A program made the position numbers and the translations under genes. A stretch of DNA of 64,000 bases. Source: Rhynochetos jubatus (taxonomy: Eukaryota; Chordata; Aves; Eurypygiformes; Rhynochetidae). The stretch spans positions 14,087,501-14,151,500 of the forward strand of contig CM050656.1 in assembly GCA_027574665.1 (NCBI GenBank), read 5' to 3'. This document shows positions 1 through 11,856 of the stretch, piece after piece; position 1 is the stretch's first letter, and the number at the start of each line of letters is the position of its first letter. Below the pieces are notes generated by a model. That model worked only from the letters and a program-made list of their open reading frames with translations, was not told the DNA's origin and did no database searches.

Positions 1-378
1 TCACAAACTGTAATCAGTCCTACCCAACAACAAAAGATAAATTACATACCTGTGTAATCGTTTCTCAACCATGCATTTGTCTGCCCCCCATCCCCGGCAT
101 ACATTTTCCTCTTTTCAGCATTTAAACCACATTTAAAAATATTTTAAAACAGGCTTACATGCACTTCCGGAGAGAGCACAATGGTTTAAAACGAATTTCC
201 CCATTAAAGTGAAAATGAAAAAGCGTGTAATGATCCATACAAAGGGAACAAAATGTTTTTCTGCTGTGCTATGAAAAAAAAACCAACAACCAACCACAAA
301 CCAAAAAAACCACCTGCAATCTTCCTGGAACCGTGGCCATACTCAACAAAAACAAATGCAGCAGTAACGAATGCATAC
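1..378 (-). other. FUBP1: FUBP1 intron 2 (partial)
   Basis: This is non-coding sequence on the minus strand downstream of FUBP1 exon 2. I looked for the next FUBP1 exon, which should begin with a DQPDAKK-like peptide in phase 1, and did not find it, so it lies left of the window. Short A-rich stretches are present near 275-310. Nothing else is recognisable. Confidence 0.7.
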
Positions 379-469
379 CTCCGTCCTCAAGAGGTCTTTT
401 TTGTCCTCCATAACCGTAGTCGTTTGAATTCATTGCTGTGCCAGCATCTCCTCCAATTTTTGCTGCAAT
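379..469 (-). CDS. FUBP1: FUBP1 coding exon 2
   Basis: This is the second coding exon of far upstream element-binding protein 1, a nuclear KH-domain protein that binds single-stranded DNA and RNA and regulates MYC transcription and splicing. On the minus strand the exon starts after a TTTGTTTAG acceptor (470-471) and ends before a GTATGC donor (377-378). It encodes 30 codons plus one base, residues 39-68, from IAAKIGGDAG through NSNDYGYGG to KRPLEDG. That matches vertebrate FUBP1 with one or two substitutions (TAMN where human has TSLN). Phase 0 in and phase 1 out agree with exon 1 and with the expected next residue. The segment lies in the flexible N-terminal region before the first KH domain. 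Confidence 0.95.
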
Positions 470-1556
470 CTAAACAAAAGGCAGATGTTATGAGTAAAAA
501 TAAAAAAAAATCACTTAGCCCTTAGTTATTCCACATCTTCTACACGATTTTAATCGATCCAGACAATGCATATTAAAATAACCCCAAATAATAACTGCTG
601 GTAGACACAGTTCTGCTCTCCGCAATTTTATTTTTTAATGTCTTTAAGGAGTCTCCCTGTATTTTCTTCATTGGTTAAAAAAACCCAGGAAAATAAACAA
701 ACAAGGAAACCTCCTGCCCTTTAAACACCAGCAGCTTCTTTTCTCTAAAAAAAGAGCTTTTAATTTTCTACACATTCTTCGCAAAACACTGTGACACCTC
801 AGAGGGCCCAACAGCTAAAACTATTTCAAACCTTAATCGTCCCGACTACAAGGGGGTCTCCAAACACTGCCAAAACCGCGACGAGTTACTATCAGACGAG
901 GAGAAAATTTTGCCCGAGAAATAACGAAAGCATCGCCCGTGGTGCAAAAGGCACAAATAAAACCGCGGGATGAAGAACTTCCGAGAAGAGAGCCGCGGCC
1001 GCCTTGGCTCCGCAGGCCGCAGCGCTTCCCAACCGGTCTGAGCAGGTTAGCGGGCACCCAGTGCGCCTCAGGGAACACAATACGGGCCGCGCGGCGGAGC
1101 CGCCCTCCCTCCCGCCCGCCCCGCCGCCGCGCTCCGGTAACGTGGCGCGCCGCTAGGCCCCGGCCGAGATTTTGCCTCCCCGCCCGCCGGCGGCTGGGAC
1201 CCCGCAGCGCCGCTCCCCTCCCCGCCGCCATGGCGCGGATCGATCCGGATCGCTGCGGCCGCCCAGCCTGCGGCGGGCGATGGCGGAGGGCAGGGAGCCG
1301 GGGCCCGACTGGAAAACCCTCTCACCGCCTGAGAAAGGCGGGCGGGGGGCAAGGGGATGAGGGCACGGGACAAAGCGTCCCCCGACGTACGCTGACGGAG
1401 AGGCCCTCTCCTCAGGTCTCCCCAGAGCCCAGCGTCGTCAGGGCGCAGGTCACAAGCTCCTCCCGCAGCACAGGCGCTGCGGCCCGGCCAGCAGCTGCCT
1501 CCGGGCCGCGGGCCCCGAGCGCCCATTGATTTGGCAGAGCCACGTTACACACACAC
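470..1556 (-). other. FUBP1: FUBP1 intron 1
   Basis: This short first intron runs from the donor at 1555-1556 (CAG|GTGTGT on the minus strand) to the acceptor at 470-471. Its exon 1-proximal half (about 970-1556) lies in the CpG island; the other half is AT-rich. It contains a 12-bp perfect palindrome (CGGATCGATCCG, 1236-1247) and a heat-shock-element-like triplet at 974-988 with one mismatch. No coding exon was found on either strand. Confidence 0.9.
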
Positions 1557-1670
1557 CTGCCTAGCCCTCTGCAGCGCATCTTTAAAGGCATCGTTCACTC
1601 CTCCGCCTCCGCCGCCGCCTCCCCCGGGCGCGCCCGAAGCAGGAGGGGGCACCGTGGAATAGTCCGCCAT
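1557..1670 (-). CDS. FUBP1: FUBP1 coding exon 1 (start codon)
   Basis: This is the first coding exon of FUBP1. The ATG is the complement of 1668-1670 and has a purine at -3 and G at +4. The 38 codons read MADYSTVPPP, a short Ala/Ser/Pro linker, nine glycines, then VNDAFKDALQRARQ, directly before a CAG|GT donor. The glycine tract followed by VNDAFKDALQRARQ is diagnostic of FUBP1; related family members differ here. The exon is very GC-rich and lies inside the CpG island. It runs opposite to DNAJB4, the head-to-head arrangement seen in other amniotes. The exon is complete, but the gene continues left out of the window. The 5'UTR is probably 1671 to about 1750 or beyond, and the cap site cannot be placed from sequence. 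Confidence 0.97.
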
Positions 1671-1722
1671 ACTCGCTCGGCCACCGCTTCCTGCCCCGCT
1701 CGCTGCCTGCCAAGAAAGAAAG

Positions 1723-1733
1723 AAAATGGCGGC
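1723..1733 (+). promoter_or_regulatory. YY1-type motif
   Basis: The sequence AAAATGGCGGC is a perfect long YY1 consensus, located 53 bp upstream of the FUBP1 ATG on the opposite strand. Such motifs typically sit just downstream of start sites of CpG-island genes and read in the sense direction, which here would favour a rightward transcript (DNAJB4). YY1 has been reported to activate human HLJ1/DNAJB4. Use of this particular site is inference. Confidence 0.5.
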
Positions 1734-2374
1734 GGGCGGGAGCCTTTCACATTCCTGCGCGGCATCGTGCTCGGGGAGGGGGGAGGGAAACCAGCCTCAC
1801 CTCGCGAGACCTTGGGCGAGATTTCATCGGGGAGCTGGGGAACGACGGAGAAACCTCGCGGCGTTTCGCGCGGCCCCTCGCCCCCCCTCCCCTCCCCGAG
1901 CGGCGAGCTCGCGATGTTTCCATGGTGACAGGACGTCTCAGAGACACTCGGTGATAGGGCGGGGCGGGGAATCCGCGTGACTCTCGGAGGCGGGGGAAGC
2001 GCAGCGCTGGGCTGGGAGGGTTTGCGGAGGTCTCGCGTGATTTGGTCTCGAGCCGTGGGTGTTGCGAGGGGTGGCCGTGCCTGAGGCGCGGAGGCTGCCG
2101 GGAGCAAGGTTGGCCTAGCGGGGTTGTGAGGCGGCGTCAGTGAGTGCGGTAGGTACCGGAGGGGGACCCGCGGGCCACAGACAAGCCCTGCGGCTTGGCA
2201 GCCCGCCCGCCCGCGTTAGACTGCGCCCAGGGAGGCGTCTGGCTCCCTGGTGGCTCTGTTCCTTTCCGACTGTTTTCCTGCACTGAGCGAGGACCGGGCG
2301 GTGGGGGTACAGCGGTGCTGTCCTGAGCCCTGAGGGGAGTGGGGAGCCCAACCTTCTTGCCGCCTTCGCGTCCT

Positions 2375-2415
2375 GGGGGTGGGTGTGTGAGGGGGTGTGT
2401 GTGGGGGGTGGGGGG
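2375..2415 (+). repeat. G-quadruplex-prone G/T tract
   Basis: Five runs of three to six guanines are separated by loops of 1-7 bases (T, TGTGTGA, TGTGTGT, T), satisfying the usual quadruplex pattern on the plus strand. It lies in the DNAJB4-side half of the CpG island, so it would be in nascent RNA of a distal DNAJB4 transcript. Confidence 0.6.
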
Positions 2416-5400
2416 TGCTCCCCGTCACGCTGTGCAGTGCTGCGGTGCGTCTGACGCTGTGCCCACCGTGCCGCGCGGGACAGCGGGGGAATATCCTAAG
2501 AGCTCCGTTTCCGGGGAGAAACCTTGGTGTCTAGCGGTGTAGGCTTCACAGTAGCTGCAGAGGCGAAGGGTACCTCGTTGGGAGAGGCCCCGCGGGAAGG
2601 CAGAGCCGTTGAGCCGAGGGTGTAGAACCGGCGCCCGGGGCGGTGAGTTGAGGCGCCGGCCTCGCCCCTCCGCCGCACTCCTCGCGCGCTCTGCCCAACG
2701 TGTCCCTTCAGGCACGGCCCCGTTGCTTCTTTAGAACGGCTTTTCGGCTGTTCCACCGCCCTACGAAACGGAGAGGCTTTTTCCTTTCAGGGAGCTTCAC
2801 TTCTGCAGCGTCCGCGATTGTTTATTTCTCAGTTGACAGTGATCACTGCTGTTGTACAGTTTTTACAACTAGAGGTAATTTTTTTTCTTGGCTGTGCGAG
2901 CACAAGCTTTAATGAAAACCTGGGGCTAGTAGTGCTTGAAGCTGCGGTCTGTTTACGTCCTGTGAGCTGGTGGGGATGACCTATCATGCTGAATATGGAT
3001 GACAGTTTTGCGAAGGCTTCACATCTAGATAAGGTCATAGAATATCTACGTGGCTATCGTAGCAGTAGAGACTAGGTAATACTGAAGGGGAACTAAGCTG
3101 TACGACTGCTTTCTGTACTGTTCTGAGGGGATGCTTTGCAAATTAAAGAAAAAACAAACGTGTCAAACTATAGATTCTTCATGGACTCCGGGATTACATA
3201 AATTTCTTCTCTTTTTTTTTTTTTAAACATAGGTACTTTTAAACTGAAGCGTGGAAGATCTCTTCCGACCTAAATGAAACTGTGTTTCTCTGTTGTTAGT
3301 ACTTTTAATTAAGGAGCTGCTGTTCTGGGCTTTGCCTAGTTTTGGGCTATGTGCAGGGAGGAAGCAACTCTTGAACAAAGTCGCATAAGAAAATATGTTT
3401 TGCTGTATTCTCTTTCGGCTAGCCTTGTAGTACCATACTGCCTTAAGAAGTTCTTGTTTTTTCATTGGTCCCTCAGTTCTGGCTGTTTTATAAATGGGGT
3501 CGTTTTAGTAGACCTTAAGACACAGTGCTGCTGCTGAGGTCAGATTATCCTGCATGTCCAGTCCAGATAACTAAACCAAAGGAAGCTGAGCATGTGCTAG
3601 ATTTTTTTTTTCTTCTATAAAACTTTGGAAGTAGTATACCTCAAATAGGTTTTAAAATTAATACATTCCACAAAATTAAAATTTCTACGTGCTTCTAGGA
3701 GGTAGATTATACAGTGTATAATTGGAGCTAGGTGAAACTTGCTGCTGAAAGTCCTGCTGAAAAAGCCTGTTCAGAAGAATTAGCATATACTTTCCATTAT
3801 TATAGCTGTGTTAACTGGGGGAGAGGGAGGAGCAAAAATAGGTTTGGAAAGTGGGAACTTTATTTTCATGTTTGACTCTTTGCTATTTCTAAACAATAAT
3901 TAGACCTTGAACTATTATTTAATTTTCTTTGTTATTGAGAATCTGGCTATGTATACCAGCCATGCTATGGAAATAAATAAATTGAGAAATTATAAGTTGA
4001 GAAATTATTAGCAGTTGACTGTGATGCATTGAAGCTAATACTGGCTACTGGCTATGTCTTTCATGGGTCTTTGCTTATTAGAAGATGTGGAACACCTATG
4101 TACTTTGCTTTATATTGTTACGAAATGGGATAATGATTCTTTGCTAAGTTCTTTGAGACCAGCAAGTAGCTGTATAATGCTGATGATATTTTTAAGCAGT
4201 TATAATGCCTTGGGCTAATGAAAACACTCGTCTGGTACTTTTAAGTGTTGTAGTTGCATTCATAAACAACTAATGATAGGTGAATGTTAATTTTGGAATT
4301 TTTATGAGCGTTTTACTACTGTTTGAGATGACGCTGCATTTGAAATATAAAATATTTTGTTTATGTATGATTCCTCAATCTTCCAAATTCTTGAAGTAAC
4401 TGTATTTCTTAGGCCATTCAGATAGCTAGAACATGAAATTTAGCAAATTACAGAGGAGTAAGGTCTTATAATATTACTGTATAAATATTGTGCCCTTATT
4501 TTCACTGTTGATCTATTGACCTTTATAAACAGTTAAGGAGTTGCTTCTGTCTGTATTTCCCGTGATGTGAAATAGCTGTATTTCCCCTGTCTGCTAGAAA
4601 CTCGTGTCTCTTAAGCACTCTATCTCCATTTCCCTTTATTAAGCGATACTTCTGTTGAGAAAATTATCCCTGTGGGATTAATTCCTTCTTAATAACTTAA
4701 TGGAGTGGGGTGAGGTTGTAACCCCTTAATTAACTGTAATGTTCTTTCAGATGCTTTGCTGACTTGTTTCAGCAGCATACACCAGGTTATTCTGCTTTCT
4801 GACTTGAAAAAATTACTTACTGCCTGTTTTCTCAAATCTGCCTTCTAAGAATTTAAATGTAGTAGATTGGTAAGCACTGTGCTGCTAGAGCAAGATAACT
4901 TTTGTTTTGCTCAGTAAAGTAAGTCTTGGTTCTACAGTAACTCATTCTTACTAAAGGATGTATAGTAGAGAAATCTCACTTATCTTTCCAAATTTGGATA
5001 GATAGTGGACAACATAAGAGAGAACAGAATATGGAGTTTTAAAATGTCTTTCAGTATTTCTTTTGGAGATTGGAGGAAGGTGTCTCCTTTAACTAAACTT
5101 ATTAGATAATGACGCATGATTTTCAGGCTATAGTCGGATGATCACTGAAAACAACAACTAGAACATTCTGGTAGATGTAATTACTGGGAAACAGCTCGTT
5201 CACATGAAAACTCTTGACAAGTCAGAAAACTTTATGTATAGTGTGAACTGTCACAGACTTAAGTAATGGACAGTTCTGGGGGAAAAAACCTCACAAACCA
5301 ACCACATTTCTCTTTTTAAATCAAATATTGTGTGTATGAAGGAATCCTTCTACCAAAAGGTACTCAGGGTATTTATAAATTAGCTAGCTCAGATATTGCA

Positions 5401-5683
5401 AAAAGGTAGATGTAAATATGCAGAACTGACCCAAATCCTCTGCATGACATAGGACACTTCAGTGCATGGTTGCACTGAGTTCTGTTCTGTTGTTGGGTTA
5501 GGGTATTTTTACCCCCACTTTAACAATAGACTTCAACTTTGATCTGTGGTGACCAGACCAAAGGTTAAGGCAGTCCTGAAAGAATTAGTTTGCTAGTACA
5601 TGTAAGGAGACCTCACAGCATCATAAACTAAAGGATTACATTTCTTCTAAAGCTGCCTCTGCAACTCTCTGGATATCATAATT

Positions 5684-5764
5684 TTTTAGCTTTGTATAAA
5701 GCTAAAATATATAGTGATACATCACTATATACAAAAAGTGATTACCGTCTCTGACTGTCAGAGA
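5684..5764. repeat. Three adjacent perfect inverted repeats
   Basis: Hairpin 1 (5684-5707) has 10-bp perfect arms, TTTTAGCTTT and its complement, around GTAT. Hairpin 2 (5708-5731) abuts it directly and has 11-bp perfect arms starting TATATAGTGAT around AC. Hairpin 3 (5748-5764) has 8-bp perfect arms, TCTCTGAC and its complement, around one T. No known family was recognised. The cluster lies about 220 bp before a CR1 3' fragment. Confidence 0.85.
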
Positions 5765-5984
5765 AGGATAACCATTGTGATACCTGTACGTCTGCCTGCT
5801 ATGCTTTCTGCAAGTCATTTCTGGTGTGGAGAAATTTGCAGTTGGTTTCTGATGATTTCATCACTTTAGGAGGCTTAGATCAGCTGACTGAGATCCTGTC
5901 AGCTGGTGCTCCTGCGCTGGCAAAGGGTATCCAGGATCTGCAACGTTATCAGTAAAGTCCCTTAAGTAACTATGGAGAGAAGAT

Positions 5985-6421
5985 TAAGAATGTCGAGCAC
6001 CTCTCCTATGAAGAAAGGCTGAGAGAATTGGGCTTGTTCAGCCTGGAGAAGAGAAGGCTCTGGGGAGAACTTATAGCACCTTCCAGTACCTGAAGGGGGC
6101 CTACAAGAAAGCTGGGGGTGGGGCTTGTCTATTTGCCAGGGCCTGTGGTGATAGGACAAGGGCTGATGGGTTTAAATTGAAAGCAGGGAGATTTAGATTA
6201 GGTATCAGAAATAAATTCTTCCTGGAGAGGGTGGTGAGGCACTGGCACAGGTTGCCCAGCGAAGCTGTGGATGCCCCATCCCTGGAAGTGTCCAAGGCCA
6301 GGCTGGATGAGGCTTTGAGCAAACCTGGTCTAGTGGAGGGTGGCCCTGCCCATGGCAGGGGGGCTGGAACTAGATGATCTTTAAGGTTCCTTGCAACCCA
6401 AACCATTCTATCTATGATTCT
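5985..6421 (+). mobile_element. CR1 LINE 3' fragment
   Basis: This is a 5'-truncated CR1 3' end in sense orientation. It contains the typical stretch GGCTGAGAGAATTGGGCTTGTTC, the region around a 'tggcacaggttgcccag' core, and the CR1 end (AACCATTCTA then TATGATTCTA). It is nearly the reverse complement of the CR1 at 38370-38966 over its last two hundred bases or so, implying the same subfamily. Confidence 0.92.
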
Positions 6422-9400
6422 ACGTGCTGTATGTCCAAACAACTGTTGATCTGTCATGAACTTTCATATGTACAACATGTGCACCTAAGTAGTAATTACA
6501 AATTTCAGATCCACAATTTGGATCTGAAAGAGAATATATTGGTGAAAAACCAGTAACAGTTCAAGTTATGCTTTAATATCTACAAGATCTATACAATGCA
6601 CATAATTAAATTCTCTTTTGAGAGAGATGAGGGTCAAGGGGAACAGTTTTTAGGACTGAAATAGTAAGATTACTGTGGAGAATTCACCTGCATGATTCAA
6701 GTGATGGCCAGCTGTGTCTTCCAGGTCAGCAAATATCCCTGTTATGCTTCATTCCAGACAAATGCAGAGGCATGGGTTGCTACTGAGGAATTGGAGGGGT
6801 AGGATAAAGTATTTGTGGAAAGGGAAGGGAGTGTTGAAGAGGGAGGGCAGCCTGCTCTGCTGCAGCTGCTGTCACATCTGCCTTAACTCAGTGATGATAA
6901 TGCAGTGTTCCTCTTGGCTTCTGGGGGAAGAGCAAAAGTGAATTTGCTCCCTGAACCTGGATGTGGTCCCCTGTGTACCAACTCTAGTACAGTAAGCTTC
7001 AGAAAACCCACAAAATTCAAGGTTTTTGGCTTACGTTCAGTCATGCTGCTGTCCTTAGCAAAAATGTTTTACTGTATTTGGTTTTTGAAGAAAAGCTGTG
7101 TAAATATTGTAGATGCTATAGAGCACATCTTGCATATTTTGCTATTGTGAGCCTTATTTCATATGTATTTGATTTAAAGCTCTGAGTGGGTTGAAGCTGC
7201 TGAAAAGAAGTTAATAGTAGAACTTAAAAGGAAAAAAAGAGATCTTAGCCCCAAGCTTACTTTTGTGGTCTACCAGCAAATTTGATTCTGGGCTTGAGGA
7301 AATTTGAGCAGTAAAAGTTAACATGACCTAGCCTCTGAAATTTTGAGAAGGCTATCAAATTGCATTAGACTACCATTTTATGTGGTGTGTCACAAATACA
7401 CAAGGATACACTGGAGAATGTGCACTTCTTCCTTAAATACAACTGAAGTACGCAGCGAGACAGTGGATCACCATATGGAATGAATGCAGTGCAGAAAGGC
7501 AGCTGGATAATATTAGTCAGCATGATAATATGGTCAACAGTCTTCAGGATCCGACTTGTTCAAGGGGATTGGATGTTTTTGTGTGGATGTCATAGGAAGG
7601 AAAGTTTGAGAGGGAGAGAATTTGTTTGCTGTTAGTATCTGAAAAACTCCCAGATGGGGAAGAAAAAGTGTGAAAGGCCTTGTCAGCTGGATGTGGAAGT
7701 TGCATACGAATGAGGATGAAGAAGGGCAGAGGTGGGAGCTGAGGGACTTTTAAAGGGAGACCAAATAATTGTTGCAGTAGTAGCTGTAGAGGATAGAAGT
7801 GTCTACTGTATCCTTCTATCAGCAGAGCACTGAAGAATATGCATTCAAGTCCTCTTAATAAGTGTGTAACAGGTATTTTGTTGAATTAAGGCAGTAATTT
7901 TTAGAATTCTCATCCTGAAGTGGGAAAATCTTGACTACTTTAAAGGGATCGGTGTTCTTACTATTACATAGGCCAGATTCCTAGTGGCATTCTTTCTGAT
8001 AGTGTTTAATTACAGCTAACATCTTGATTTGATAATCTGTAACAGAGCACCTTATTTTTAACTAAATTGTGCATATATCACAGTTAGAGGAAAAAAATAC
8101 CTAGCATAGGTAAATCTGCTGAGGGTGAGAAAGGAGAAATGGAAGAGATGCTTTGGAAGATCTAAATGACTAATCTCCTCAGGCCATAAACACATGATTA
8201 TGACAAGCTTATCTAAACTGAGAATCCCTTTAAACTTTATTGTAAGGGTTACATGCTTGTTTGGGGGAAAACAAATGTTTGCAGTGAAGTCTGTGAATAT
8301 GTAAGGATATTTTTTTCCTAAACAAATCAATATCCAGAGGCACCTTAGAGAAAGCTGTAGTGTAACTGCCAGTTCAGTATCTCTTGGTTGTTGAAAGTAT
8401 CTTGGTGTAATCATCAAAAGTTCAGTCTTACTTAAAAATGAGCACTCTATAGCAACGCTGCATAGACATGGAAGGGGATGAATGTTGCTGGGTTAATCTC
8501 AGATATCACTCAGAACAACCAGTGGTGTCATGATATGACTTGATCTGAAGAGCAAGAAAACCAGAGGTTCCATAAGGTTAGCTTAAAGAAACAAAAAACA
8601 GTACACCTGTAAGCCTTTTGACTATGGTTGGGTATCTTCTGTGGAGAATTTAAAGCGATCTTTTGCTTTGTACAGGCAGTTGTCTGTTAGGACTATGTCC
8701 TATGAGTGAACAGATTCTGTGTAATGTTTTCATTAAATAGTCATAGAAATTATAAATTTTATTTGCAGGTGTCCTCTAATTCATCACTGTTCTTTGTAGT
8801 GCTTTTTTTTAGACTGGGCAGGGAAAAGGTTAAAAAGAAAATGTTACTTTCTACAGTGAAATGTCTTTCTAGGATTTGCTACCATGAAAAATTTGAACTT
8901 TTATTATGAGTCTGGGGGAAAATTTTCATAAAACGGTAGAATTTCTATGTTAGAATATATGCTGAAATTTGCTACTGCTTTAGGACACCTAGACATTTTT
9001 CTGCTTAATCGTTCATCTTCCCGTGTTGTACTTTCTTTACCTGACACCATTTAATCCAGAGGAGAGATTAACTGCAACACAGGTCTATTGAACTGCCCCC
9101 TTCAATCTTCTTTTCCTAAAACTCTTCTAGGTTGACTGAAGGAGGGAACATCAACTAAGAAACCTGAGTTGAGCTGTGGGATGTGGTTGAATCATTCGAA
9201 AGACTAGTGAGCAACTATTTTGACTTCTATTACAGCAGATTCTGATAAATATAACCAGGGCTGCTTGTATTTCTGTGTTCTGTAGGTAAACAGAGGTACA
9301 TTCTTAGTGTTTCAATTTAAATCAAGTGAGGTTATGTATGCTGACATATGTTCGCCTTTTGGGTTAAACATGTTTTGACGTATCTTTATCAAATTCCTGT

Positions 9401-11814
9401 CTTTATACAGCAGTTCGGTGCGTGTCTTTTCAGCCTTGTGTGTGAAACTAGCTGTGTGAATCAGAGCAGCTGGGTGGGATTTTGACGAGCGCACTCTGGA
9501 AAAAGCATCCAGTGTGACCATCTCCTTTTGCTTATGTAAGAACAGTGTGATCACGTGTCCACAGCAAAAATGTGTCCAGTTCCTTATTTGGTAATGCATT
9601 AATAACCTTCATCTTGTTTGGGTCTTCCAGCAATTAAAAACAATACAATGTAGCTGAGTCACTTTTCCAAGTGTAATTATTTGTTTTGCAGTTCTTAACA
9701 AAACTGAGAAGAGAGTTTATTTTCTGTTGGAAACTATTAGTTTCTGTCACTATTACAGGAAAAAAAATAACCAAGTGGAGTGTGGATAGGGATTTTGTAG
9801 GCATCTTCCACTTACCCTTTCCCCTCTAACATATGACCCACAACTATGGTCAGTCATGTTTATTCAGTTGTTTTCTCTCAGCTTTGTGTTTACTGATAGC
9901 TTTTTAACTCTGCGAGAACAAATCTAATACTTTTGCAAGAAGTAAGTGACTTGCAGGCATGACTTCTGTCCCTTAATTATGGAACATGACTGAAGTAGTA
10001 GCACAACTCTATATGAGCCTGTCAGTCTTCCGTATAAAGCCGTACAATATCTTCACTGTTAGGAAAATATTTCTATAATGTGTTATGTTCCAAACTGGTA
10101 GTGTGTTGGGGCTGTTTGTTGTTGTGTTTTTATTTATTTATTTGTTTGGGTTTTTAATAGAATTAATACTTAAATACTTACATGATAGGCTGAGAATCAT
10201 TGGAAGGAAAGACTGCAGGTTCAGATTAGGTCACATCTGAGTCATGTGAACTTCCCAGAGATTTTTAGCAAGAGCTAACCTGTAAGGACTGTTTTTATTC
10301 TACAGGTGCCCTGAATTCTCTGCTGCTGTGTCTTAGCCTAACAGGTTAATGGTACTGTTTGGTGCAAGAGACCCCTTAGGATTCCTTTGTTGTGAATGAA
10401 GGAATTGCTACCATACTTGAGGTAAACAATAAATTACTAAAGGTGGCAGATACCCTCCCCCTTCTACAGATGAAAGGGTAAAAGCAGAGCTGTTGTATGC
10501 TACTTCTATTGCAATGGATATTAAATGAAATCAGTCTGCCCATCCTGATGTTTCCTGGGTGATGAGTAGTTGTGATAAGTAACTTTATGTAGGATATTGA
10601 AATAAATGCATTTTAAATGCCTTTTTAAAAAAATCTTTTTCCGTTCCGGTTTCTTGAAGGAAAATCAGCAAGGACTGTTGTGGAAACCAGCACTATTTTT
10701 CCATTGTCCTTTTCCCGTTAATCAGTACATAGCACTACTGTTAGGTCACAGAAGTTCTACACGAGGATTCATTTGGTGGAAGAACTGGTCGGGAGCCAAT
10801 CGCTGCTCCCAGGGTCTGAGCTGGCTGGCCCTGTGTCCAGTCTCAGCTAGCCCCGAGCAAATGTTACTTTGGTTTGTGCCAGCTGGCCCTGGTCTGTGGG
10901 GTGGAGAATGCTGGACTGCAGGAGCAGCAGCATATGAGCCAGCTAGTCTGTCTCTATACTTGTAGGAAGATTTGTGCCCTTTGCTGCAAGAGTGGGGCTG
11001 AATCCATCAAGTGTTAACGTCAAATTAAGCCTCGCTTTTATTCAAAACAGGAGTATTGGAAACCTCTTTATGAATTTTACTAAACACCTGTTTTTAAAAA
11101 GTCAGTTTATTGTAAGCAATGTCTCATTGAGATGGAAAACAATACAGATGTGCTTAACATTCGTTGCTTATTTTCCAAGGTTTGCATAATAAACAGGTCT
11201 ACAGGTGGGAAAATAAGGGTGGAGGTCTACACATCTTTTGGGGTGGGAGGGTGAATTGTTTGAGAGTGTATAGGCAACTGATACTTTGTTTCCTAGGAGA
11301 GGTGGCAGGAGAAAGGGGAGGCAGCATGGTTGCAAGTGGTACCCTGGATTTTAATTTCAAGTCAGTTTTAAGTAACAGGCCTCTAGTATATGTGCATTTA
11401 AAGAAACCAAAACAACAATACCCACCTGTGACCCCAAAACAAAAAAAAAGCCCCCACCAACCCTCCTTGGCAGTACTAATAAATGAGTTGGTTTTTGTTT
11501 TGTGTATTAGTTGGAGTAGACCTCTAGCCCTAGTCTGGACCCATACATTTGGACAGCATTTGTTAGTCACTGAGTTTGGTTACATCATGCCAATGGTCAC
11601 ATTTTAAGCTTCTGTACTAGAAAGCGTTAATTCTTTAGAAAATGGAAGTTGCTGAGTTGCATTATATTGAGATTTCCATGAATCTAATGAGGATGCTGTC
11701 TAGAGAATGCTGAACTGGTTATCCATTAAGTGGTTTGTTTAGCCCAGTAATTTGCTTTCAAAAGTGGCCATAAGTAGATGCTTCAGGAAAAGATGGAGTA
11801 CAGCAAAAGCATTG

Positions 11815-11856
11815 TCCTCACTTCCACCTTCCTCACTTCCACCTTCCTCACTTCCA
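11815..11856. repeat. 15-bp minisatellite
   Basis: There are about 2.8 perfect copies of the 15-bp unit TCCTCACTTCCACCT. It is a pure purine/pyrimidine strand-asymmetric tract apart from the adenines, with no gene context. Confidence 0.85.

Larger units (their letters stand above)
970..2750. promoter_or_regulatory. CpG island; probable bidirectional FUBP1/DNAJB4 promoter
   Basis: This GC-rich, CpG-dense stretch stands out sharply from AT-rich flanks. It covers FUBP1 exon 1 and extends about 1 kb beyond its start codon towards DNAJB4. No TATA box is visible, as is usual for such promoters. Since FUBP1 reads leftwards and DNAJB4 reads rightwards, the island probably also starts a long DNAJB4 transcript whose non-coding first exon I cannot delimit. 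In support, the DNAJB4 ATG exon is preceded by a good splice acceptor at 22465-22466. Long ORFs on both strands here reflect GC richness rather than genes. Confidence 0.8.

Noticed and set aside
1..378. Possible FUBP1 exon 3, e.g. near a GTATGTAA donor-like site at about 44-51 on the minus strand
   Set aside because: The sequence before that site does not encode the expected DQPDAKKV-type residues in phase.
833..1529. Long overlapping ORFs on both strands in the CpG island, including a plus-strand ATG at 1230 in perfect Kozak context
   Set aside because: They overlap FUBP1 intron 1, have GC-driven composition (Arg/Pro/Gly/Ala) and show no recognisable domain.
1595..2107. 170-codon minus-strand ORF across the FUBP1 start
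   Set aside because: It is in a different frame from FUBP1 exon 1, whose identity is certain.
8058..8417. 119-codon minus-strand ORF
   Set aside because: AT-rich intron-like sequence with no recognisable motif; treated as chance.
11164..11607. 147-codon plus-strand ORF
   Set aside because: It has no domain, no splice context and runs through simple A/C-rich sequence.
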